Source: Candidatus Heimdallarchaeota archaeon | Lineage (GTDB): Archaea > Asgardarchaeota > Heimdallarchaeia > Heimdallarchaeales > Kariarchaeaceae | Direction of reading: 5' to 3' | DNA length: 41,452 bases | NCBI GenBank assembly: GCA_015523565.1 | Contig: WAKA01000084.1 | Span: forward strand, 1 to 41,452 | Shown: one piece after another, positions 24,180 to 31,589 of the stretch | How the letters are laid out: every line of letters starts with the position of its first letter | Numbering within the stretch: position 1 is the first letter of the stretch | The notes under the pieces: model-generated | The model's input: the letters and a program-made list of their open reading frames with translations, nothing else | The model's database searches: none | What the model was told of the DNA's origin: nothing | Made by a program: the position numbers and the translations under genes

Positions 24180-25019
24180 TTATTTCTTGTCCTTTAATTC
24201 TTTAAGTCGGGCTTCCATTTCCATTCTCTTTTTCTTTTCCTCTTCTGCCTTTTTCTGTGCTTCTTCTGCTCTCTTCTGTGCTTCTTCTGCTCTCTTCTGT
24301 GCTTCTTCTGCTCTCTTCTGTGCTTCCTCAGCTTGAATGGTCATTTTCTCCCTTCGTGTCAATAATCTTTTCCCAGTTTTCCGATCCACAAGAACCATAT
24401 AGTAAAGTGGTGTAATTTCATCTTTCAGATACTTTTCCTTTCTTTTCATCAATCCTAATTTGAATGGAAGAAGATCTGGTCTGATGTCGATTAATTTTTC
24501 ATGGTCAATCGGTTGACCTTCCATGCAACAGATCTCACTTGTTTCTATTGTTCGATATTGTCCCCCCTCAAGATAATGAACCTTTAGTAAAGGAGCTTTT
24601 ACATAACTTGGTTTCTGAAGATGATCACTTAATATTACATAAACAGGTATGCGAAGCCTTTGGCATTGTTGCAATACAACTCCAAGATCATTCCTGAATG
24701 TGGAGGATGAAAGAACATTTACTGCCATTGTTGGAACTTGATTTCCATATTTACTTGCATCATATGATGAAACGCGAAATGGAATGTTTAAATTCAGAAA
24801 AAAACTAATGTCAAATTGGAGATCAAGCTTTTCACCATACAACCAAAAATAATGGTGAAGGTCCCAAAATGTTCTATGTTCTGGGAAATTCGTTGACAGT
24901 ACCTCATAGAGGTATGTGATCTCATCTGAATGCGGTTCACTTTCCCTACGACCTAAACGTGGTTTTGGGCGTTCGGATTCTTCACTTGCAAACTGATGTC
25001 TCGTTGTTCGGATTACCAT
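24180..25019 (-). CDS. Uma2-like (DUF820) protein with decayed nuclease site and coiled-coil tail
   Basis: The 279-residue protein matches the Uma2/DUF820 branch of PD-(D/E)XK nuclease-fold proteins: DISFFLNL in place of the PD.S strand, then PTMAVNVLSSSTFRNDLGVV, then a strand-turn PVYVILSDH. Family members usually have EVLSPST and DxGxK in the central block; here the Glu is Asn (NVLSSST) and the Lys is Val (DLGVV), so metal-dependent cleavage is doubtful. From about residue 230 the chain is a highly charged coiled coil built from AEEAQKR units encoded by 21-base DNA repeats (24260-24322), ending in KKRMEMEARLKELKDKK. Uma2 proteins with such tails are frequent in cyanobacteria. It stands alone, seven bases after the convergent MFS gene; partner unknown. 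Confidence 0.62.
   Translation of the reverse strand: MVIRTTRHQFASEESERPKPRLGRRESEPHSDEITYLYEVLSTNFPEHRTFWDLHHYFWLYGEKLDLQFDISFFLNLNIPFRVSSYDASKYGNQVPTMAVNVLSSSTFRNDLGVVLQQCQRLRIPVYVILSDHLQKPSYVKAPLLKVHYLEGGQYRTIETSEICCMEGQPIDHEKLIDIRPDLLPFKLGLMKRKEKYLKDEITPLYYMVLVDRKTGKRLLTRREKMTIQAEEAQKRAEEAQKRAEEAQKRAEEAQKKAEEEKKKRMEMEARLKELKDKK
24260..24322 (-). repeat. Three exact 21-base tandem repeats encoding AEEAQKR
   Basis: Three identical units of cttcttctgctctcttctgtg on the plus strand at 24260-24280, 24281-24301 and 24302-24322, with degenerate copies on both sides. On the coding strand they give heptads of a charged coiled coil. Identity at the base level suggests recent expansion, so the copy number may vary between strains. 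Confidence 0.9.
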
Positions 25020-25075
25020 TAACTATTCATTCCCAAAGAACCCTAAAAACATTTTGCAATCCGAAATTATGAATC

Positions 25076-25087
25076 TTTATTAATAAA
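25076..25087. promoter_or_regulatory. Palindromic TATA-like element in a divergent promoter region
   Basis: TTTATTAATAAA is a perfect 12-base palindrome in the gap between the minus-strand Uma2-like gene (start 25019) and the plus-strand membrane-longin gene. It could seat TBP in either direction and serve both genes, each with a leader of some length. Confidence 0.4.
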
Positions 25088-25233
25088 CTGATACGCACAG
25101 AATGACAAAATTATCCGATATTCATAAAAAGTTTCTTCAATTTCTTTATCTTTGATGGAACCGCTGGAATTCTTTCTGGCTTCTTCTAATCATATTCATC
25201 AAAAGCTATGAAACACAAAACCTTGACATACCA

Positions 25234-26031
25234 ATGGTCATAATTGCAACTTTCCTAGCAACAATTTCCTTCTTCCTGTCCTTGATAACCTTTGTCGAAC
25301 CAGTAATCGTTGTGCTCAGTAATTTAACCAATGGACTCTTTAGCATCCTAATAAACCTGCTCATCCCCGTCTATTATATCTATACCATGACTATTGTGCT
25401 CCTCTCAATCCAACAAATTAAAAAACAAAGCTCTCCTTTGCAAAGACAATATCTCCGATATTTACAAGCATTCACTATAACACTTTTCGGTGGTGTGACT
25501 GCAATTGTTTCCTTGACCTTCATCTTATTTTCCAAAGAAAACCAATTGCCACATACTGACATTGTCTATATTTGGGTCAACATATTACCAAAAATCGCAT
25601 TCCTTGTTGGATTCTGGTTTTTTTATAAGGCTTTTCTCCAACCCCAGTCACCAGCAGTCTTTCAACCTCAACGAATTGAAAAGATACTTATTATCTCAAG
25701 CGAAGGACTGCCGCTGTTTGATCTGAATACAACTAAAAAAGATCAAATTTCAGATACCCTTTTGTCAGGTGCAATCACCGCAATCAAAGCTGTCCTAAGC
25801 GAAGCAACCCAGATAACAGGTGATCTTAGGTCAATCAGCATAGGTGAACATACCCTTATGTTCAAAACCAATTCGGAAATCACCATCATTCTTTTCACTA
25901 AGGAACCAACAAGCTATATTGGGGAAACACTCCCCTTGATCCTTGAAAAAGTGGCATCCATGGATCTTGAACAAACTTCTGAAATTGAGGAAATCATACA
26001 ATCAATCATACTGAGATTGAATCCTGCTTGA
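25234..26031 (+). CDS. Membrane protein with C-terminal longin/roadblock-like domain
   Basis: Starting at ATG 25234 the 265-residue protein has four hydrophobic helices (about 3-28, 31-60, 78-102, 108-140), then a soluble domain from about residue 148: EKILIISSEGLPLFDLN, an Ile-rich helix (LLSGAITAIKAVLSEA), then SISIGEHTLMFKTNS and EITIILFTKEP. This alpha-beta order resembles longin/roadblock small domains, which bind small GTPases in eukaryotes and Asgard archaea. The same domain is encoded separately at 37995-38435 (YVISQAGVPIYSYN..LFSGLITAIKKFLEE), next to a 7TM protein. The frame is open without a start codon back to 25156 and would add another hydrophobic stretch (FWLLLIIFIKS), so the N terminus may be truncated or frameshifted. 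Fold assignment is by eye. Confidence 0.65.
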   Translation: MVIIATFLATISFFLSLITFVEPVIVVLSNLTNGLFSILINLLIPVYYIYTMTIVLLSIQQIKKQSSPLQRQYLRYLQAFTITLFGGVTAIVSLTFILFSKENQLPHTDIVYIWVNILPKIAFLVGFWFFYKAFLQPQSPAVFQPQRIEKILIISSEGLPLFDLNTTKKDQISDTLLSGAITAIKAVLSEATQITGDLRSISIGEHTLMFKTNSEITIILFTKEPTSYIGETLPLILEKVASMDLEQTSEIEEIIQSIILRLNPA

Positions 26032-26234
26032 TGTCCCTAAAAATTACTCGATTGACCGCTCTGAAAGAAATTTGATAAAAAGAACAATAAGAACAAATTA
26101 TTTCCATCAAATGCGGTTTTGAATGGGATTCTCTTTAGTCGCTTTAACATCAGTTGTGCTTGGAAGATTCTTTTTCGAAAAATTTATGGAGATCAATACT
26201 GATGATCAATTAATTCCACTTGGGGGATCAAATT

Positions 26235-26471
26235 ATGCCTTCTGTCAACAAAAATATTAAAACAAAATTATGGTCAAACAAAAGAATTTTGGCTGATTCA
26301 ATCGCTTTGATTATTGTTTCAATAGCTTTGATCATCCTTTTGAAATTTCCGAACTTGGAATTTTCATATAAGGTTTCCATATATGTGACCATAATTCTTG
26401 CAGCAATCCTTCCTCTCATGATCCCATACCAAAAAGCAAAAATATCTACAGATAGTGCAGAAAATCAATAA
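26235..26471 (+). CDS. Small two-helix membrane protein
   Basis: ATG 26235 follows GGGGGATC and opens 78 residues with a basic start (MPSVNKNIKTKLWSNKR), two hydrophobic helices (about 21-39 and 48-67) and a short polar tail. The in-frame TTG at 26220 is less likely because it lies over the ribosome-binding site. No family is recognised. A 45-codon frame (26123-26260) overlaps its start and is ignored. Composition fits a real small membrane protein, but no conserved motif supports it. Confidence 0.45.
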   Translation: MPSVNKNIKTKLWSNKRILADSIALIIVSIALIILLKFPNLEFSYKVSIYVTIILAAILPLMIPYQKAKISTDSAENQ

Positions 26472-26723
26472 TTCAATGCGTTATGTTGACTGAATCAAAT
26501 AATTCAATTGTTATTTTTATTATAGATAAGGACGAAATTCTCTCCTCATGTCGTCTGAATCCAACGGATTTTAGTAACTGAATTGGATTTATCTAAAAAC
26601 AGACTACTAACCGTTTATTTATGCATCAATTTGTATTGCTGAACTCACAAAATTCAGAAATTAAAACCCCCCCGATTATCTTCTGAATATTCTTACTCTA
26701 ATCTGCTGAAAACACCTGTTTAA

Positions 26724-27380
26724 CTACTTTGAAAGAAATTTAATGAAAAGAACGACAAGTGCAAAAATGACAACTATTATAAGAATCACAGATATTGGAG
26801 AAGAAGATTCTTTCTTGTCATTTTTGAAATAATCCTCTGGATATATTCCTATACTTCCTGTAAATGTAAAGTTTGCTGTGTCTGTGACTTTATTGAGATA
26901 GAACCCCTCATCACAGTAGATCTGCTCGTTGTTTACGCATGGGATTTGTTCAGCTATATCATCTGGAAAATACAATGACATCAATGGGATAATGGTTTCT
27001 GTATTGTTTCGAAACATATGGAATTCCAATGTTGATTTCAATGGTGGAAGACCGTAATAGTTCAGTTTGAATGTGTAAATCATTGTTATCCCTAATTTGT
27101 ATGCATCCAAACTTGAATTTTTGTTTCCAACAACAAAGGTGGTGTTGATTCCTTTGCTGTCAAATTCCTCAAGCCGTGTGCCATTTTGAAATGAGGCTTC
27201 ATAGAGAATATATCCGAAAATTGTATCATTGATTTCAAGCCCTAACTTTGAGTTTGGTAAAATAATTGGATGGAAAAAACCAAACCCCAAAGATACATCA
27301 TATGATTTTGCTGAAACTTGTGGAATTAATGAGACCACGCAGAGCAAAATTAATATGGCGGATGTAAAATATTGTTTCAT
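26724..27380 (-). CDS. Secreted, C-terminally membrane-anchored protein of unknown function
   Basis: The 218-residue protein starts with a signal peptide (MKQYFTSAILILLCVVSLI, cleavage near SAKS), continues with a beta-rich exterior of about 165 residues carrying at least five N-x-S/T sites and two cysteines (IPCVNNEQIYCDEG) that may form a disulphide, and ends in one membrane helix (ISVILIIVVIFALVVLFIK) with a Lys tail. No enzyme motif is visible. The ATG at 27380 is preceded by a run of ten AT dinucleotides (27391-27410) that could supply its TATA box. It is isolated, with gaps of 250 bases on both sides. Confidence 0.75.
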   Translation of the reverse strand: MKQYFTSAILILLCVVSLIPQVSAKSYDVSLGFGFFHPIILPNSKLGLEINDTIFGYILYEASFQNGTRLEEFDSKGINTTFVVGNKNSSLDAYKLGITMIYTFKLNYYGLPPLKSTLEFHMFRNNTETIIPLMSLYFPDDIAEQIPCVNNEQIYCDEGFYLNKVTDTANFTFTGSIGIYPEDYFKNDKKESSSPISVILIIVVIFALVVLFIKFLSK

Positions 27381-27390
27381 AATCTTTCGA

Positions 27391-27410
27391 ATATATATAT
27401 ATATATATAT
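27391..27410. repeat. (AT)10 dinucleotide run just upstream of a start codon
   Basis: Ten AT units 11-30 bases before the minus-strand ATG at 27380. The distance makes it a possible TATA element whose length could vary by slippage. Confidence 0.85.
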
Positions 27411-27504
27411 GAATTTCCCGATAAATCATGCTTTCAATCAGGAAAATTACCACATTTCTAATTATTTCGAGTTTATTTATCGGGTGGGGTTATTTAATGT
27501 AAAT

Positions 27505-27536
27505 TCCTATCCCTCTGAAGTCCTATCCCTCTGAAG
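27505..27536. repeat. Exact 16-base tandem duplication
   Basis: The unit tcctatccctctgaag occurs twice without a gap (27505-27520 and 27521-27536). As 16 is not a multiple of three, the duplication shifts any reading frame crossing it; it lies in the open frame leading into the ORF at 27629. Confidence 0.9.
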
Positions 27537-27628
27537 ATCGGGCAAATAAATTTGATATTTTAAAGAGATCTACTATTGGGTTATGTATTGATGCAGGGTA
27601 TGACATCATAGACAATCAAATTCTTGAA

Positions 27629-27916
27629 GTGAGGAATAATGTGGAAATGAAATTTATTTTTGTTTGCAGTAATGGTAATACCTATGAACAGGTGTACACT
27701 GACACATCGGACATCAACCTTCCTGGTGGTGAATTTATAAGAGATGATACTGCTGGAAGACTTGTATACCTTTGGGAATATAGATCCACCACAACTGGTA
27801 GAATCATGGACTTGGAATTTCATCTCTATCCTGTTGTGCTTACAGGCATCCCCCTTCCTGGAGGCTCCACCTGTACATTATGGGAAATTTTCGGCAAAGT
27901 TGTTACTATTTGTTGA
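27629..27916 (+). CDS. Hypothetical protein, possibly the 3' part of a broken gene
   Basis: From the GTG at 27629 the frame gives 95 residues (MRNNVEMKFIFVC...), but it stays open upstream to 27503 without a standard start codon. It reads through sensible sequence (STIGLCIDAGYDIIDN) to an exact 16-base duplication at 27505-27536. A duplication of 16 bases would have shifted the frame, so the original 5' end may have been lost that way. The visible part has three cysteines, a VYTDTSDINLPGGEF region and a GIPLPGGS turn; no family is recognised. A minus-strand frame over the same stretch is less protein-like. Real coding is uncertain. Confidence 0.35.
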   Translation: MRNNVEMKFIFVCSNGNTYEQVYTDTSDINLPGGEFIRDDTAGRLVYLWEYRSTTTGRIMDLEFHLYPVVLTGIPLPGGSTCTLWEIFGKVVTIC

Positions 27917-28034
27917 CATAGGTCTATATTGCAGTATCCTCTGAAAATTTAATCCAACGGAACTAATTGTACTTTCAATTGGAATTTTTTCATTTCTTTG
28001 ACAAGAGAACATCCCATTGTGAAAACAAAGAATT

Positions 28035-29215
28035 AAATCGCCTACTCTTGATCTTGAAACAGCATTTTGTACTCAATTCCTTCTGTTGCCCCGACGATAT
28101 TACAACTATTAACTTTCCATCTTCCGAAAACCATGTTTCGGTCAATTAGAACGTGACTTGCTTTTTCAAACGGGAGGATCACAAGTTCCTCGCCCCTGAA
28201 AAACGCCTTTAGAAACCCCAACCTTACAAAAGCAAAGATGCCTGCAAATCCTGGCACAATCTCTGGATTTTCTATAACAAACTTAAATGAAACATTGAAG
28301 TCAGGAATATTGATGTGAAAAACATGATTCATCCATCTTACTAATGTTTCTCATATTCTAATCAAGGGTGTACCAAAATCATAGAATTTTTCCTTCAAAA
28401 AAATCAGATAAACGGCAATCCCCGCAAACAATGAGCCACGTGTAGGTCTCATCTCATCCTTGCAATTGCCTTTATTGGTTCTGTTACATACCGATACAGG
28501 ATGCGACCAAGGATTGTCAGCTTGTTTGTAGATCTGACAAATGCATCGAGTGGACGGAATATGGTCGGTGAAAATTCAAAAAGCAGAAATTTGCGTCTTC
28601 TCAAGACAAGTTTCTGATCCGTGAAAAAGTAATCCCCTGATCTGTTGAAATTTGAATTGATTTTTCAATGATTCCGTGCCACAAGTAATTTCCCCGTACC
28701 TAAAATTGGTTCTTCATCCTCAAATCTGTTGACCGTCAAATGCTTCCGTTTTCACTTCTCCAATTTCTTCGGTTCCACAAGTGCTTTTTTCAAATCCTCT
28801 TCAGTTATCTCCTCAATCTTTTTTCCAACTTGTTGCAATAATGGGGTCTCTGATTTCAATCTACGTATTGATAATCTGTACCTTTTTTTTGGGGTCTTTG
28901 CTAAAAAGATTCCTAATCTTGAATTTTGTTGATCCAAACGGATTCAATACCTCCTTATTAGTTCAATTGAAAATTATCATTGGATGTTTCTTTTTCCTTT
29001 CATACAATTCATCCCAAAATTCAAGAAAAGCCTTCTCAAGGAAGTCATGCATCTTTTCATGGCATTGATGATGAGAAACTGATAAGCAGTTTTCAATTTT
29101 CCCGTTCCTTCAATTTTGAATTTTTTCTGTTGACCATTCGCTTTCAAGGGTCTCCTTGAACCTTGTCGCATCCATCGTGCCCTCCGCAAATTTAATTACT
29201 ATTCGCGCGTCAATA
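28035..29215 (-). pseudogene. Degraded copy of the PH-like membrane protein encoded at 29765-31141
   Basis: Pieces of the neighbouring 458-residue protein appear here in order but in several frames. 28042-28332 keeps VIENPEIVPGFAGIFAF and LPFEKASHVLIDRNMVFGRW; 28752-28937 keeps PKKRYRLSIRRLK and EEITEEDLKKAL; 28977-29189 keeps KFKIEGTGKLKTAYQFLII. DNA similarity continues between them, including the equivalents of the TDKRLVLI region. Stops and frameshifts interrupt it at least three times and about 33 C-terminal residues are missing. It is tail-to-head next to the intact paralogue, so a tandem duplication followed by decay is likely. At its 5' end it abuts a fragment of another gene (29205-29622) in the opposite orientation. 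Confidence 0.85.
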
Positions 29216-29622
29216 ATGTCCAATTATCCGACCACAAGGCATTTTATTACCTTCAATATCTGTTGAATGACCTGAAACCCTCCAAGTTCCGAAGAATGTT
29301 TGAAGATGAAAGCCTTCACGCGATGGAAAAACTATTTATCTCTGCATGGGTAATCTATTTCAGAGAGGATACAATGCCCGATGTTGTCAGCGAAATCCGA
29401 GAGATAATAAAGGAGAGATATGATTCCGAAGAGGAGTTTGTAAGGGAGGGGTTGAAAGCAGGTGGACCTGAATTTGTGAAGCTTCTGACGCCAGATGAGC
29501 TGATCGGTCTGACGCCTGAACAGATCATGGGGCTTTTCCAAACCAAAGAGGTTCTACGGAAGCTTTCCAAGGAACAAAGGCAGGAGCTTGCCCGAATTCT
29601 GGTGAGTGAGGAAAACGAATAG
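29205..29622 (+). pseudogene. 5'-truncated copy of the octapeptide-repeat protein at 40508-41452
   Basis: From about 29205 the plus strand encodes VQLSDHKAFYYLQYLLNDLK and continues as a nearly identical copy of the C-terminal half of the protein at the right edge (LHAMEKLFISAWVIYFRED, EEEFVREGLKAGGPEFVKL, FQTKEVLRKLSKEQRQELA). The N-terminal putative nuclease half is absent. The octapeptide array is reduced from eight units to two (LTPDELIG LTPEQIMG). The first possible start is TTG 29263, which would give 119 residues. Very high similarity over more than 100 residues points to recent duplication or recombination. The junction with the decayed PH-like copy lies at about 29205-29215. A short helical protein could still be made, but I treat it as a remnant. 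Confidence 0.8.
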
Positions 29623-29764
29623 GTGAATATTTAATGCCCATTGATATAAGTCACCTTGTTCAATTTTCATGAAAGGGTAATGAGATTAGTTCCTCGACAG
29701 ATTTAAATGATCGAATATATTCAAAGATTCTGAAATCTCACATTCCAAAATAATATAGAAGACT

Positions 29765-31141
29765 TTAATCAGATATACTCTCAATCGTGTTATTTATCAG
29801 AATCTTTTCCGTCTCTTCGACACTCGGATATCTTAAGGCGGAAACAAAAAATTTCACAGCCATTTCTTGATCATGAAAAATCATTTTGTACTCAATTCCT
29901 TCTGGTACCCCGACAACATTGCAACCATTGACTTTCCATCTTCCGAAAACCATGTTTCTATCAATGAGAAGATAGTTTGCTTTCTCAAATGGAAGGATTA
30001 CAAGTTCCTCCCCCCTAAAAAATGCTTTAAGAATCCCTACCCTCACAAATGCAAAGATGCCAGCAAACCCTGTGATAATCTCCGGATTTTCAATCACAAA
30101 ATTAAATGCAACATCGAAATCTGGAACTGTAACATGGAAAACTTGTCTTATCCATTGTCCTAGTGTTCTCCATGCTTCAATCAAAGGTGCACTCAAATAA
30201 TGGAACTTGTCTCTCAAAAATGTTAAATAAACAGCAATCCCTGCAAACAGTGAACCTAATGCAGGTCGTATCTTTACAACTGCCTTGATTGGCTCTGTAA
30301 CATACCGATAAATGATACGCCCAAAAATGATCACCTTATTGGCTGGTCTGACAAATGCATCGAATGGACGGAATATAGTTGGTGAAAATCCAAAAAGCAG
30401 AAATTTACGTCTTATCAAGACAAGTCGCTTATCCGTAAAAAAATAATCTCCAGACCTGTTGAAATTTGAATTAACCTTCCAGTGGTTTCGTGCCACTCGT
30501 AACCTTCCCACACCAAGAATTGGTTCTGTTTCCTCAAGTTTTTTGGTTTTCAAGAGCTTTTGCTTCCATTTCTCCAATTTCTTCGGTTTTATTCGTGACT
30601 TTTGCAAATCCTCTTCTGTTATGTTTTCAAGTTCTTGTCCAACTTGCTTTATCAATATGATTTCTGGTTTTAAGGTTCTTATTGTCAATCTATATCTCTT
30701 TTTTGGATCCTTGCTGAATAGGTTTCTGAGACTGAATTTAACAGACCCAAAGGGATTCAATACCTTCTTGTCTGTCCAATTAAAAATAAGCAATGGATGT
30801 TTCCTTTTTTCTTCATCCAATTCATCCCAAAACTCACTCAAAGTCTTTTCAAGAATGTCATGCATATCTTCAAGGGCATTGATGATTAAAATCTGGTATG
30901 CTTTCTTCAGTTTTCCTGCTCCCTCAATTTTGAATGTTTCAGTTGGCCATTCATTTTCCAACACTTCCCTGAAATTTGTCTCATCAATTGTCTCCTCAGT
31001 GAATTTTATGACCGCTCTTGCTGTCAACAGTGTCCATTTGTATAATTTTCCCTCTTTAAGCAATTCATACTTTTTCTTTGTCCAAAACCTTTCCTCTGGA
31101 ATCCTCTTGTGATTTTGGTGGATTGAAGGAAGTATTTTCAC
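29765..31141 (-). CDS. PH/GRAM-like domain membrane-associated protein, function unknown
   Basis: The 458-residue product begins at GTG 31141, overlapping the ribK stop (GTGA). The first 190 residues are helical and basic/acidic. A GDYFFTDKRLVLIRRKFLLFG block (about 232-252) resembles the TxKRL strand turns of bacterial PH and GRAM-like domains. Two hydrophobic stretches follow (about PALGSLFAGIAVYLTFL and IITGFAGIFAFVRVG), then a second similar strand-rich part (GEELVILPFEKANYLLIDR, NMVFGRWKVNG) and a helix VKFFVSALRYPSVEETEKIL. So two PH-like modules around a membrane-associated segment is my reading. A decayed second copy lies directly beside it. It is translationally coupled to riboflavin kinase and a PPP phosphatase. 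I do not recognise a named family. Confidence 0.6.
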   Translation of the reverse strand: MKILPSIHQNHKRIPEERFWTKKKYELLKEGKLYKWTLLTARAVIKFTEETIDETNFREVLENEWPTETFKIEGAGKLKKAYQILIINALEDMHDILEKTLSEFWDELDEEKRKHPLLIFNWTDKKVLNPFGSVKFSLRNLFSKDPKKRYRLTIRTLKPEIILIKQVGQELENITEEDLQKSRIKPKKLEKWKQKLLKTKKLEETEPILGVGRLRVARNHWKVNSNFNRSGDYFFTDKRLVLIRRKFLLFGFSPTIFRPFDAFVRPANKVIIFGRIIYRYVTEPIKAVVKIRPALGSLFAGIAVYLTFLRDKFHYLSAPLIEAWRTLGQWIRQVFHVTVPDFDVAFNFVIENPEIITGFAGIFAFVRVGILKAFFRGEELVILPFEKANYLLIDRNMVFGRWKVNGCNVVGVPEGIEYKMIFHDQEMAVKFFVSALRYPSVEETEKILINNTIESISD

Positions 31142-31539
31142 TCTTTGACCTCCAACTCCAATTCAGAACCATCTTGCAGTCCAAATTCCTCTCGTAAATA
31201 GATATCTGAAATAACCTCTATTGTTGACTTCCTGTGAACTGTCAATGCAGGTCTGACAAGCACAACATCTCTTCTCTCATTACCAATCCATAATCTTGCC
31301 TCTACCGTTTCTATTGCCCCCATTTTTTTCCCATCCAATACCAATCCATCATACAATTTCCCGTGTTTCATAAAATGATTGCCCACAGCTACTGCCCCCT
31401 TTTCATCTGCTTCAAGGTTCAACGTTCCTGGAAATGGTTCTTTTCCCAATATCTTTTCAAAAATTTCCTTGTATATTGGCATTGAAACAAATTTACCCCC
31501 CTTCCCCAAACCTCTTGTCACTCGAACAGGTATCCTCAT
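31138..31539 (-). CDS. ribK: CTP-dependent riboflavin kinase (archaeal)
   Basis: The 133-residue protein is the archaeal riboflavin kinase (former DUF120, Mj0056-like), which uses CTP to turn riboflavin into FMN. It shows GLGKGGKFVSMPIYKEIFEK, the PFPGTLNLE block, the KMGAIETVEARLWIG strand and DVVLVRPALTVH near the nucleotide site, with a C-terminal SELELEV strand. It lacks the winged helix that some archaeal riboflavin kinase/regulator (RbkR) proteins carry; in this window the winged helix is on the FAD synthase instead. ATG 31539 follows GGAAGGAAGG. It sits 50 bases after the phosphatase gene, and its stop overlaps the start of the PH-like gene. Confidence 0.92.
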   Translation of the reverse strand: MRIPVRVTRGLGKGGKFVSMPIYKEIFEKILGKEPFPGTLNLEADEKGAVAVGNHFMKHGKLYDGLVLDGKKMGAIETVEARLWIGNERRDVVLVRPALTVHRKSTIEVISDIYLREEFGLQDGSELELEVKE

Positions 31540-31589
31540 TTACCTTCCTTCCACAATCTCACTTTTGAGCATTCAGGTTGTATTCGTTT

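Noticed and set aside
24241..24336. CRISPR-like array of short regular repeats
   Set aside because: The 21-base units are contiguous without spacers and encode coiled-coil heptads of a gene; no cas genes occur in the window.
26123..26260. 45-codon plus-strand ORF (MGFSLVALTSVVLG..) before the small membrane protein
   Set aside because: It overlaps the better small ORF with its own Shine-Dalgarno and has no support beyond one hydrophobic stretch.
27229..27534. Plus-strand ORF with an IYIYIYMN stretch across the (AT)10 run
   Set aside because: It starts antisense to a signal-peptide protein and passes through the dinucleotide repeat; nothing supports coding.
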